Shown here: piece by piece, positions 7,793 through 13,005 of the stretch | Layout of the letters: the number at the start of each line of letters is the position of its first letter | Numbering within the stretch: position 1 is the first letter of the stretch | From: Pullilachnospira_A gallistercoris | GTDB lineage: Bacteria > Bacillota > Clostridia > Lachnospirales > Lachnospiraceae | Reading direction: 5' to 3' | Assembly: GCA_018712125.1 (NCBI GenBank) | Contig: DVHM01000004.1 | Location: forward strand, 1-13,005 | DNA: 13,005 nt | Position numbers and translations under genes: made by a program | The notes under the pieces: model-generated | What the model was told of the DNA's origin: nothing | Seen by the model: only the letters and a program-made list of their open reading frames with translations | Databases searched by the model: none

Positions 7793-8992
7793 ATGAAGAT
7801 TTTAGTCTGTAACGCGGGGAGCACATCCCTGAAGTTCAAGTTTTATGAGATGCCGGAGTGCAAACTTTATGCTCAGGGGCATGTGGAGCGGGTGGGATCC
7901 GCGGACGACGCGGTTTTCCACTACCGCAACGTGATTTCCGTCGGAAGCGCGGATCTGGAAAAACAGTGTATTCCGGGGTACCGGGAGGGCATCGAGATGT
8001 TTCTCTCCTATCTGACCGGAGAGCAGACCGGTGTGATCAGCGACGTGAAGGAAATCGAGCGGGTAGGGTTTAAGACCGTGCTCTCCAAGGGACACTTCGG
8101 CGTCCATGAGCTGGACGAGGAGACCATGCAGGGGATGCGGGACTGGCTGGCCCTGGCTCCGGTGCATAACAGCGCCTACCTGGCCGCCATCGAGATCATG
8201 CGGGAGGCGCTGCCGGAGGCGAAATTTGTGGGGGTTTTTGAGACTGCTTTCCACCAGACGATCCCCATGGAGCGGAAAATATTCGGCCTGCCCTACGAGT
8301 GGTATGAGACTTACGGTGTGCAGCGCCTGGGATATCACGGGGCATCCCACGGATATATTGCCGACGTGCTGGGAGAAATCGCGGCAAAGGAGGGGAGAAA
8401 ACATTACCGGGCCATCAGCTGCCATCTGGGCGGAAGCTGCTCCATCTGCGCCATCGAGGACGGAAAGAGCGTGGACACCAGCTTTGGCATGTCCCTGGAA
8501 TCCGGTGTCATCCACGCCAACCGGGTGGGAGACATGGATTCCAGTATATTGTATTTTCTGGAGAGCGAGGGACTGAGCCGGGAGGAAATTTTGAAAGGTT
8601 GCCAGAAGCAGGGCGGACTGCTGGGGATTTCCGGCGTGAGCAACGATTGCCGATATGTGCTGGAGGCGGCGGATGCAGGAAATGAGCGGGCAAAGCTGGC
8701 CATTGATGTGTTTGTGACCAATATTGTCCACTACATCGGCTCCTTCTTCGTGGATCTGGGCGGACTGGATTATCTGGTATTTACCGCAGGCATCGGCGAA
8801 CACTCCGCGCCGATCCGCAAAGCGGTCTGCGAAAAACTGGCCTGTCTGGGCGTCGCGCTGGATGCGGCGGCCAATGAGGCCTGCGGCGGGGATGTGACAG
8901 CTATCTCCGCCGCGGAGTCCGGGACGGAGGTTCTGGTTATCCCCACCAACGAGGAGATCGGCATTGCCAGAAGAACCTACGAGTTTGTATAG
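7793..8992 (+). CDS. Divergent acetate kinase-family (ASKHA) acyl-phosphate kinase
   Basis: This is a 399-residue cytoplasmic kinase of the acetate kinase fold, collinear with Methanosarcina thermophila AckA over its whole length. Conserved are VCNAGSTSLK (residues 5-14, nucleotide side), the APVHN histidine (H125), YHGASH (H182), SNDCR, FTAGIGEH (330-337), R244 and PTNEE (384-388). Several AckA catalytic or acetate-pocket residues differ. AckA R91 is K94, with the whole GHRVVHGG motif replaced by GFKTVLSKG. D148 is E150, L122 is V124, F179 is Y181, N211 is G214 and P232 is lost. It therefore probably acts on an acyl phosphate other than acetyl phosphate, or is a weak or altered enzyme. ATG 7793 follows GGAGG (7781-7785) by 7 bases; the in-frame GTG 7775 would put that site inside the gene. 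Directly after the FdrA genes, it stands where carbamate kinase stands in the E. coli allantoin cluster, and would make ATP. Confidence 0.88.
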   Translation: MKILVCNAGSTSLKFKFYEMPECKLYAQGHVERVGSADDAVFHYRNVISVGSADLEKQCIPGYREGIEMFLSYLTGEQTGVISDVKEIERVGFKTVLSKGHFGVHELDEETMQGMRDWLALAPVHNSAYLAAIEIMREALPEAKFVGVFETAFHQTIPMERKIFGLPYEWYETYGVQRLGYHGASHGYIADVLGEIAAKEGRKHYRAISCHLGGSCSICAIEDGKSVDTSFGMSLESGVIHANRVGDMDSSILYFLESEGLSREEILKGCQKQGGLLGISGVSNDCRYVLEAADAGNERAKLAIDVFVTNIVHYIGSFFVDLGGLDYLVFTAGIGEHSAPIRKAVCEKLACLGVALDAAANEACGGDVTAISAAESGTEVLVIPTNEEIGIARRTYEFV

Positions 8993-8995
8993 GAG
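8991..8995 (+). promoter_or_regulatory. Ribosome binding site that decides the esterase start
   Basis: AGGAG abuts the ATG at 8996 with no spacer but lies 9 bases before the in-frame ATG at 9005, so 9005 is the likely start. The site overlaps the stop codon (TAG, 8990-8992) of the kinase gene, which fits translational coupling. Confidence 0.6.
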
Positions 8996-9004
8996 ATGAG
9001 AGAG

Positions 9005-10075
9005 ATGAAGTATGCCTACAGCCCGCTGCTGCGGGCGCCGGATCGGGCGATTGACGTGGATATGGAGAAGCCTGCGGTGGTGCGCATGATGAAGGCCATG
9101 TGCAGGGCCAGGCAAAAGGAACTGTCCCCGGAGTGGACGAGACAGCGGGGCGTAAGGCAGGAGCGGACGGAATATCCGGGACTGGACGGGGAGAAGATAC
9201 CGCTGTTTGTGATTACGCCCGCTGAGGAGAACGCCGGCGGGACGGAACCTGGCGGCGGCGAGCCTGTCGGGGTAAGGGATGGAATGCGGGGTGGATGCCC
9301 GGCGATGATCTACCTCCACGGCGGCGCTTTTGCCCTGCCGGTGCAGCAGTCCGCTTTAGAACTGGCTGCGGTCTATGCGAAGGCGCTGCGGATGCCGGTA
9401 TTTCTCCCAGAGTACCGTCTGCTTCCCGAGTACAGCGGCGGGACAATCTGGGAAGACTGTCTTGCCCTGTGGCGTTGGCTGGACAGAGACGAGAACGCAG
9501 AAAAGTATGCGCTGGACAGAGAACGTATGCTGCTCTACGGGGAGAGCGCCGGGGGAGCGCTGGCGGCGGGACTGACGCTTTGGCGGCGGGATCAGAGAAA
9601 AAGGCTGCCGGCAGGGGTGCTTCTGGTCTATCCGGTTCTGGATGACAGGGATGGAGACACCGGTCAAGGTAAAAATGGAAAGGAAGAAACCGGACAGGGA
9701 GGGCAGGGCGGAACCGGCAACAGATATGCTTCCCGAACCCTCTACGAGGAGGCCGCCTGGTCCGCCCGATCCAACGCGTCCATGTGGAGTGTGTATCTGA
9801 AAGGTGCCCGGGAAGAACAGTTAAAGTATCTGGTTCCCATGCGCCACCCGGATGTGTCGGGATTTCCACAAACCTATATCGAACCACAGGAGTTTGATAT
9901 CCTGCGGGATGAAGCTGTCGAATTTGGGCGAAAACTTGCGAATGCTGGAACAATATGCAGGACAAATGTCATTTCAGGATCCTACCATTCCTTTGACGCG
10001 GATCTGGAAAGCGAGCTGGTACAGCGCGTTTTGGGGGAACGGATCAGTGAGATGCGAAAAATGCTTGGGACTTGA
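9005..10075 (+). CDS. Alpha/beta-hydrolase esterase, hormone-sensitive-lipase type
   Basis: This is a 356-residue cytoplasmic carboxylic-ester hydrolase (no signal peptide) of the alpha/beta-hydrolase superfamily, HSL-like branch. The oxyanion-hole motif LHGGAFALP is at residues 104-112, a variant of HGGG. The nucleophile elbow GESAGG (179-184) gives Ser181. EFDILRDE (297-304) supplies the likely acid, Asp298, and SYHSFD (326-331) gives His328. EYRLLPEY (136-143) is typical of the family. Two Gly-rich, low-complexity stretches, about 78-97 and 214-238, interrupt the fold in surface loops and are unusual. It is the last gene of the FdrA operon, 12 bases after the kinase, followed by a strong terminator. 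It could free an acid or an alcohol from the imported substrate, or remove acyl groups from a pathway intermediate. The substrate is unknown. Confidence 0.85.
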   Translation: MKYAYSPLLRAPDRAIDVDMEKPAVVRMMKAMCRARQKELSPEWTRQRGVRQERTEYPGLDGEKIPLFVITPAEENAGGTEPGGGEPVGVRDGMRGGCPAMIYLHGGAFALPVQQSALELAAVYAKALRMPVFLPEYRLLPEYSGGTIWEDCLALWRWLDRDENAEKYALDRERMLLYGESAGGALAAGLTLWRRDQRKRLPAGVLLVYPVLDDRDGDTGQGKNGKEETGQGGQGGTGNRYASRTLYEEAAWSARSNASMWSVYLKGAREEQLKYLVPMRHPDVSGFPQTYIEPQEFDILRDEAVEFGRKLANAGTICRTNVISGSYHSFDADLESELVQRVLGERISEMRKMLGT

Positions 10076-10092
10076 CAGCGTGTGTAAAATAG

Positions 10093-10119
10093 AAAGAGGG
10101 TGTCTGCGCCCTCTTTTTT
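10093..10119 (+). terminator. Rho-independent terminator closing the FdrA operon
   Basis: AAAGAGGGTG (10093-10102) pairs with CGCCCTCTTT (10107-10116), including one G-U pair, with a TCTG loop and a run of six T (10114-10119). It lies 18 bases after the esterase stop, so it separates the FdrA operon from the lrgAB pair. Confidence 0.9.
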
Positions 10120-10150
10120 AACGGAAAGATAAGAGGAAGGAAAAATTCTT

Positions 10151-10519
10151 ATGAAATATGTCAGACAGTTTGCAGTTATCATGCTGATAACCTGTATCGG
10201 CGAAATATTGAAATATCTGATTCCTCTGCCTGTGCCAGCCAGCATTTACGGCCTGTGCCTGATGCTGTTTCTGCTCGTGATGGGGATTGTGAAACTGGAG
10301 GATGTGAAGGATGTGGGGCTGTTTCTGGTGGAGATCATGCCTTTGATGTTCATCCCGGCGGCGGTGGGACTGTTGGAGTCCTGGACCACGCTGGCCGATA
10401 TTCTGCTGCCGGTGCTGTCCATTACCGTGGCGGTAACGTTCCTGGTTATGATTGTGGCGGGAAAAGTCACGGACTATGCGATGAAGAAGGAGGGAGGAAA
10501 AGACCATGAACTGGGATGA
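10151..10519 (+). CDS. lrgA: LrgA/CidA-family membrane protein
   Basis: This is a 122-residue integral membrane protein with four hydrophobic segments, of the CidA/LrgA holin-like family. Diagnostic stretches are LIPLPVPASIYGLCLMLFLL (residues 23-42) and MPLMFIPAAVGLLE (63-76). LrgA works with LrgB. In staphylococci the pair tunes murein hydrolase activity and lysis, and in Bacillus and Streptococcus related pairs take up pyruvate. Length and spacing match the family. A GAGGAAGG site precedes ATG 10151. It overlaps lrgB by 14 bases, so both are one translational unit. No LytS/LytT-type regulator is visible in the window. Position just after the FdrA operon, but beyond a terminator, makes a link with that pathway possible but unproven. 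Confidence 0.9.
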   Translation: MKYVRQFAVIMLITCIGEILKYLIPLPVPASIYGLCLMLFLLVMGIVKLEDVKDVGLFLVEIMPLMFIPAAVGLLESWTTLADILLPVLSITVAVTFLVMIVAGKVTDYAMKKEGGKDHELG

Positions 10520-11204
10520 GATGGCTCTGGATTCCCTGGCTTTCGGTATGGTTATCAGTATTCTCGGATACCAGCTGGGACTTTTTTTGAAGAAAAAGTT
10601 TTGCTGGGCGATCCTGAATCCTCTGCTGATTTCCATTGTGGCGGTCATCGTTTTTCTCCTCATATTCCAAATCGATTACGATACCTACAACGCCAGCGCT
10701 CAGTATCTGAGTTATCTGCTGACACCGGCCACTGTGTGTCTGGCTATCCCGCTGTACCAGCAGATCCGCCTCCTGAAGGAGAACGGAAAGGCGATTTTCC
10801 TCGGCATCGTCTCGGGGGTGCTGACCAGCCTTGGCAGTATTCTCGGATTGTCGGTGCTGTTCGGCCTGAACCATGAACAGTATGTGACCATGCTGCCAAA
10901 GTCCATCACTACGGCCATCGGTATGGGCGTCTCGCAGGAGCTGGGCGGCGATGTGACGATTACTGTGGCGGTCATCATTGTGACCGGGGTTCTGGGAAAT
11001 ATCTGCGCCGAGTCGGTCTGCCGGATCTTTCGCATTACCCATCCGGTGGCGAAGGGCATCGCCATCGGTACCTCGGCCCATGCCATCGGCACGGCGAAGG
11101 CCATGGAGATGGGAGAGATCGAGGGCGCTATGAGCAGCCTCTCCATCGTGATCGCCGGGATCTGCACGATGGTGGGGGCCAGCTTTTTTGCCGGGCTGTA
11201 CTGA
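10506..11204 (+). CDS. lrgB: LrgB/CidB-family membrane protein
   Basis: This is a 232-residue polytopic membrane protein, partner of LrgA. Typical LrgB blocks are LTPATVCLAIPLYQQ (residues 72-86), PKSITTAIGMGVSQELGG (131-148) and GTSAHAIGTAKAMEMGEIEGAMSSLS (about 187-212), with several membrane helices between them. Relatives include PLGG1, the glycolate/glycerate carrier of plant chloroplasts, and the Bacillus PftB subunit of a pyruvate transporter, so transport of a small 2-oxo or 2-hydroxy acid is plausible. ATG 10506 has GGAGGGAGG about 8 bases upstream, within the end of lrgA. The last 8 codons and the stop lie in a 39-base unit that is tandemly duplicated just downstream, with no effect on the reading frame. 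Confidence 0.92.
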   Translation: MNWDEMALDSLAFGMVISILGYQLGLFLKKKFCWAILNPLLISIVAVIVFLLIFQIDYDTYNASAQYLSYLLTPATVCLAIPLYQQIRLLKENGKAIFLGIVSGVLTSLGSILGLSVLFGLNHEQYVTMLPKSITTAIGMGVSQELGGDVTITVAVIIVTGVLGNICAESVCRIFRITHPVAKGIAIGTSAHAIGTAKAMEMGEIEGAMSSLSIVIAGICTMVGASFFAGLY

Positions 11205-11258
11205 AGATGTCCGGAACCGGCTTTTTTTGCGGATTGTGCTGAAAATGTCCGGGACCGG
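11182..11258 (+). repeat. Imperfect 39-bp tandem duplication spanning the lrgB stop codon
   Basis: Copy 1 is 11182-11220 and copy 2 is 11220-11258. Ungapped, they agree at 32 of 39 positions; both carry a T6-T7 run, CTGAA.ATGTCCGG and ACCGG. Copy 2 still reads in codons like the end of lrgB (GFFCGLC-stop against SFFAGLY-stop). It is outside the gene and appears to be a decayed duplicate of the 3' end. Confidence 0.75.
11190..11228 (+). terminator. Possible terminator of lrgAB overlapping the lrgB stop
   Basis: GCCGG (11190-11194) can pair with CCGGC (11217-11221), directly followed by seven T (11222-11228). The stem is only 5 bp of pure GC and the loop is 22 nt, so this is a weaker call. The 5' arm lies inside lrgB and the T-run comes from the duplicated unit. 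No better terminator is visible in 11205-11365. Confidence 0.4.
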
Positions 11259-11365
11259 GGGATTGCGTTTCCGGCGGAAGTGATTGCGACTGCCGGATTT
11301 TGCCTTGTGCGGAAGCGTTCAGGGCGTCGGACGGTGTGTTCGGCAGAAGAGTTTGCGCGGTCAGA

Positions 11366-11887
11366 TCACGCCTTTGACTGGAAAATTCCAAGATCCGGCG
11401 GCGTGGCGGTAAAGAAGACGAAACCGGCGAAAAATAGAAGAAGAGAGAGGATCAGCAGCCGTTCTTCCCATTTGGGACAGGTCAGCTGCTTTTTCTGTGC
11501 CCTTTTCGCTTTTCTGGCGCACAGGAGAAAGGCGGCGATCACGCTGATGTAGAAGATGGCGATGTCCACCGGCGGAACAGAGAAGCCCAGAATGCCGCTG
11601 TAGGTGTAAAAGAGAGTCGGAATCAGAAGAAGGCCCAGGAGTATCCCCTCCCCATAAGCGCAGGGAAGAAAAGGATAGGCGCTTTTTAATTTGGGGACGG
11701 CAACCAGGCCGTAGAGCAGCATGGGGAAAAGCAGAAGTTTCATGTGCTCCCAGGTGGATTCGTTGACCGGCGCGAAGAAACCCACAAGAGGATTCTGCCC
11801 GGACCAGTCGTAGACAAAATGAAGAAGCGTCCCGGCAACCGAGACAAAGAGAATGCCGATGACGGTAAATTTTCGCAGATTCTGCAT
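11366..11887 (-). CDS. DUF6512-like five-helix membrane protein of unknown function
   Basis: This is a 173-residue integral membrane protein with about five hydrophobic segments (near residues 7-24, 51-66, 75-95, 103-123 and 143-160). A basic cytoplasmic loop, CARKAKRAQKKQ, lies before the last segment. The stretch FFAPVNESTWEHMK (37-50), just ahead of the second helix, is the feature I associate with the DUF6512 family of clostridial membrane proteins. No enzyme or transport motif is visible. The start is the ATG at 11887, because AAGGAGG lies 7 bases upstream on the minus strand; the frame stays open for 16 more codons with no ribosome site. It runs convergently to lrgB with 161 bases between the stops, and seems monocistronic with its own promoter at 11964-11992. 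Confidence 0.75.
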   Translation of the reverse strand: MQNLRKFTVIGILFVSVAGTLLHFVYDWSGQNPLVGFFAPVNESTWEHMKLLLFPMLLYGLVAVPKLKSAYPFLPCAYGEGILLGLLLIPTLFYTYSGILGFSVPPVDIAIFYISVIAAFLLCARKAKRAQKKQLTCPKWEERLLILSLLLFFAGFVFFTATPPDLGIFQSKA

Positions 11888-12202
11888 GGTGCCCTCCTTA
11901 CACGTTAGATGCGCACGGCATGCGCAAAGGTACATAGAGAAAATGTCAGGGTATGTGGTAATGATAGTAATATATGCAGATCGCGCTGTAAAAATAAATA
12001 TATGAAGAAATCAGCGTTGGTGTAAGGGGGATGCGGTTAAAATCAGACTTTTTCCAGAATAATCATATGATTTTTGGGACTATACTATTGTGATACAAAT
12101 TTTCGTTTCGCGACCGTATTTCCTATACAGGATATATCTGGAAACATGGAATTTTTAAAGGTAACCGTAGTGTGAAAAATCTTTTAAGCTGTGCTTCCGT
12201 TT
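11888..12202. other. AT-rich gene-free stretch (315 bp)
   Basis: No supported gene lies here on either strand. It holds the minus-strand promoter at 11964-11992 and two TGCGCA boxes, 11910-11915 and 11921-11926, in the 5' leader of the membrane-protein gene. It also has a perfect 12-base palindrome AATCATATGATT (12061-12072) and an imperfect TTTCC...GGAAA inverted pair near 12119-12144. Inverted arms GTGAAAA (12172-12178) and TTTTCAC (12200-12206) could be a weak terminator for the XRE gene on the minus strand. None of these has a known binding protein. Confidence 0.5.
11964..11992 (-). promoter_or_regulatory. Sigma-A-type promoter for the DUF6512-like gene
   Basis: On the minus strand TTTACA (-35, 5 of 6 matches) is followed after exactly 17 bases by TACTAT (-10, 4 of 6). 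It lies about 77 bases upstream of the chosen ATG at 11887. Confidence 0.45.
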
Positions 12203-12445
12203 TCACTCGTCCTCAAATATGGTCTCATTCATCTCCGGGAAATCCAGAAGCTCGGAGACGCTCATGTTCAGACCGATAGCCAGTTTGTGAAGCGTCTTCA
12301 GTTTCGGATTTTTCGTCTTGCCGGACATGATATTTTCCACTGTGGACTGTGTGATGCCCGATAACGTGGCAAGTTTGTTGACGGTAATATTTCTTTCCTT
12401 ACATAATGTGGTTAGTCTCTTTATGATCACGTCAGAGTATGTCAT
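12203..12445 (-). CDS. Small XRE/Cro-CI-type helix-turn-helix repressor
   Basis: This is an 80-residue DNA-binding protein that is little more than one HTH_3/XRE domain, about residues 8-66. The helix-turn-helix is at TVNKLATLSGITQSTVENIM (21-40), followed by the usual SGKTKNPKLKTLHKLAIGLN (41-60) and SVSELLDF (62-69). The C-terminal end is acidic (EMNETIFEDE). I use ATG 12445, since GTGAGG lies about 6 bases upstream; a GTG at 12457, four codons earlier, overlaps that site. It is divergent from the small gene at 12574, with a palindrome in the gap that fits an operator. Such proteins commonly repress their own and the divergent gene. It could be phage- or plasmid-derived, or an antitoxin-like regulator, but no toxin is recognisable beside it. 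Confidence 0.85.
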   Translation of the reverse strand: MTYSDVIIKRLTTLCKERNITVNKLATLSGITQSTVENIMSGKTKNPKLKTLHKLAIGLNMSVSELLDFPEMNETIFEDE

Positions 12446-12519
12446 GGGAAACCTCACTAAACTTTCTATGATTAGGAAAAGTATATGTGGTTTTCAACAA
12501 GATAATTAACGGCACAAAG

Positions 12520-12548
12520 TTGACTTTAGCATAAAATTGTGCTAGTTT
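12520..12548 (+). promoter_or_regulatory. Promoter of the 12574 gene with overlapping operator-like palindrome
   Basis: TTGACT (12520-12525, -35) and TAGTTT (12543-12548, weak -10) are 17 bases apart. An imperfect palindrome, TAGCATAAAATTGTGCTA (12527-12544, 14 of 18 positions symmetric), fills the spacer. A protein bound there would block the polymerase, and the XRE repressor at 12203-12445 is the obvious candidate. Confidence 0.5.
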
Positions 12549-12573
12549 AACGGTATACGGCTAGGAAAGAAGG

Positions 12574-12918
12574 ATGGATATGGGATTTACAGATGAAATT
12601 TTTCAGCGAGCAACCATAAAGGGAATGGTGGATTATCTGCTTCTTGGGACAGAGGCGGAAAAAGAAACCGGAAGCTATGAAGAACGGCTGGATAAAGCCT
12701 ATGACAAATTCGAAAAAATCGCGCTTCGGGATTATGACGGAGCGGAAAACGAGCTGCTGAACGCGGCAAATGATCTGATGGCGGAGACGGCGAGTGTGTA
12801 TACGGAGATTGGTCTGCGGGCCGGTTTTTTGCTGGCGCAGGATCTCGCCCAGACTGGAAACGGTCAGCGGCAGGCGGCGTCCGTGAAGAAGGACGGGAGA
12901 GAAGGGGCGGTTGACTAA
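12574..12918 (+). CDS. Small helical hypothetical protein (114 aa)
   Basis: I do not recognise this protein with confidence. It has 114 residues, is highly charged (many Glu, Lys, Asp) and appears mostly alpha-helical, with no signal peptide or membrane segment. The segment EIGLRAGFLLAQDLA (residues 78-92) recalls the end of DUF6809-type small clostridial proteins that often sit beside XRE regulators. That resemblance is from memory and weak. The last 20 or so residues are polar and probably disordered. ATG 12574 follows AGGA by 7 bases; ATG 12580, two codons later, has AGAAGG upstream at a similar distance and is equally possible. It is transcribed from a promoter with an operator-like palindrome and is divergent from the XRE gene, so it is probably repressed by it. 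Confidence 0.6.
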   Translation: MDMGFTDEIFQRATIKGMVDYLLLGTEAEKETGSYEERLDKAYDKFEKIALRDYDGAENELLNAANDLMAETASVYTEIGLRAGFLLAQDLAQTGNGQRQAASVKKDGREGAVD

Positions 12919-12962
12919 CTGCCACAGCTTGCGCTCGTCAAGTGCGGCTGCGATCTCTCCCG

Positions 12963-12981
12963 CGCGGGTTCTCGTCCCGTC
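12963..12981 (+). other. Small hairpin resembling a tRNA T-arm in the 3' flank
   Basis: GCGGG (12964-12968) pairs with CCCGT (12976-12980) around the 7-nt loop TTCTCGT. It has the shape of a T-arm, but positions 57-58 are T and C rather than purine and A, and there is no complete cloverleaf upstream. A tRNA remnant or a transcription-related hairpin is possible. No gene is supported in 12919-13005. Confidence 0.25.
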
Positions 12982-13005
12982 TATGGATGGTTAGGAGTAA
13001 GAAAA

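Noticed and set aside
7793..8992. Calling the kinase a carbamate kinase because it stands beside FdrA
   Set aside because: The sequence clearly has the acetate-kinase (ASKHA) motifs, not those of the amino-acid-kinase fold of carbamate kinases.
7802..9319. Minus-strand open frame of 505 codons opposite the kinase and esterase genes
   Set aside because: It mirrors two recognisable + strand genes, spans their boundary, has no recognisable domain, and is a typical codon-bias shadow in GC-rich DNA.
10072..10090. TTGACA followed by TAAAAT as a promoter for lrgAB
   Set aside because: The two boxes are only 7 bases apart, far from the 16-18 needed, and the terminator hairpin follows immediately.
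12919..13005. Complete tRNA gene at the right edge
   Set aside because: Only a T-arm-like hairpin is present; its loop lacks the conserved R57-A58, and no acceptor, D or anticodon arms can be laid out.
1..13005. CRISPR array, transposase or insertion sequence
   Set aside because: No regularly spaced repeats, transposase-like protein or terminal inverted repeats were seen on either strand.

Overview
The window looks like chromosomal DNA of a Gram-positive anaerobe of the Bacillota, most likely a gut Lachnospiraceae-type Clostridia. The basis is strong AGGAGG-type ribosome binding sites, a moderately high GC content by eye, AraC and GPH-transporter families typical of that group, and a DUF6512-like membrane protein. 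This assignment is inferred from gene style, not from a marker gene.

Left part (1-4580): two paralogous GPH-type (glycoside-pentoside-hexuronide:cation) symporters flank an AraC-family regulator, all on the + strand. The first symporter is cut by the left edge, probably by only two bases. A hairpin terminator follows each symporter.

Centre (4703-10119): a tightly packed five-gene operon ending at a strong terminator. It encodes a DUF1116 protein (AllG/YlbE family), an FdrA/AllF-like protein built like a succinyl-CoA synthetase alpha chain, a 60-residue FdrA-tail-like protein overlapping the FdrA stop, an acetate-kinase-fold kinase and a hormone-sensitive-lipase-type esterase. In E. coli, AllF, AllG and AllH form the oxamate carbamoyltransferase that phosphorolyses oxalurate, and a carbamate kinase then makes ATP. 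Here AllH is absent and the carbamate kinase is replaced by an AckA-family protein. Its acetate-binding and catalytic residues are altered (R91K, D148E, N211G, F179Y, and loss of P232, in Methanosarcina AckA numbering). My reading is a substrate-level-phosphorylation module acting on an acyl phosphate other than acetyl phosphate. The substrate is unknown. The symporters and the esterase suggest an imported, possibly esterified, organic compound. This is the most novel part of the window.

Right part (10151-12918): an lrgA/lrgB (CidA/CidB-like) pair, whose relatives carry pyruvate or other small carboxylates or influence lysis. The end of lrgB is tandemly duplicated. A convergent five-helix DUF6512-like membrane protein follows, then an AT-rich 315-bp gap. 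Last comes a divergent pair, a small XRE-type repressor and a 114-residue helical protein of unknown function, with an operator-like palindrome lying within the presumed promoter between them. The last 87 bases hold no gene that I can support.
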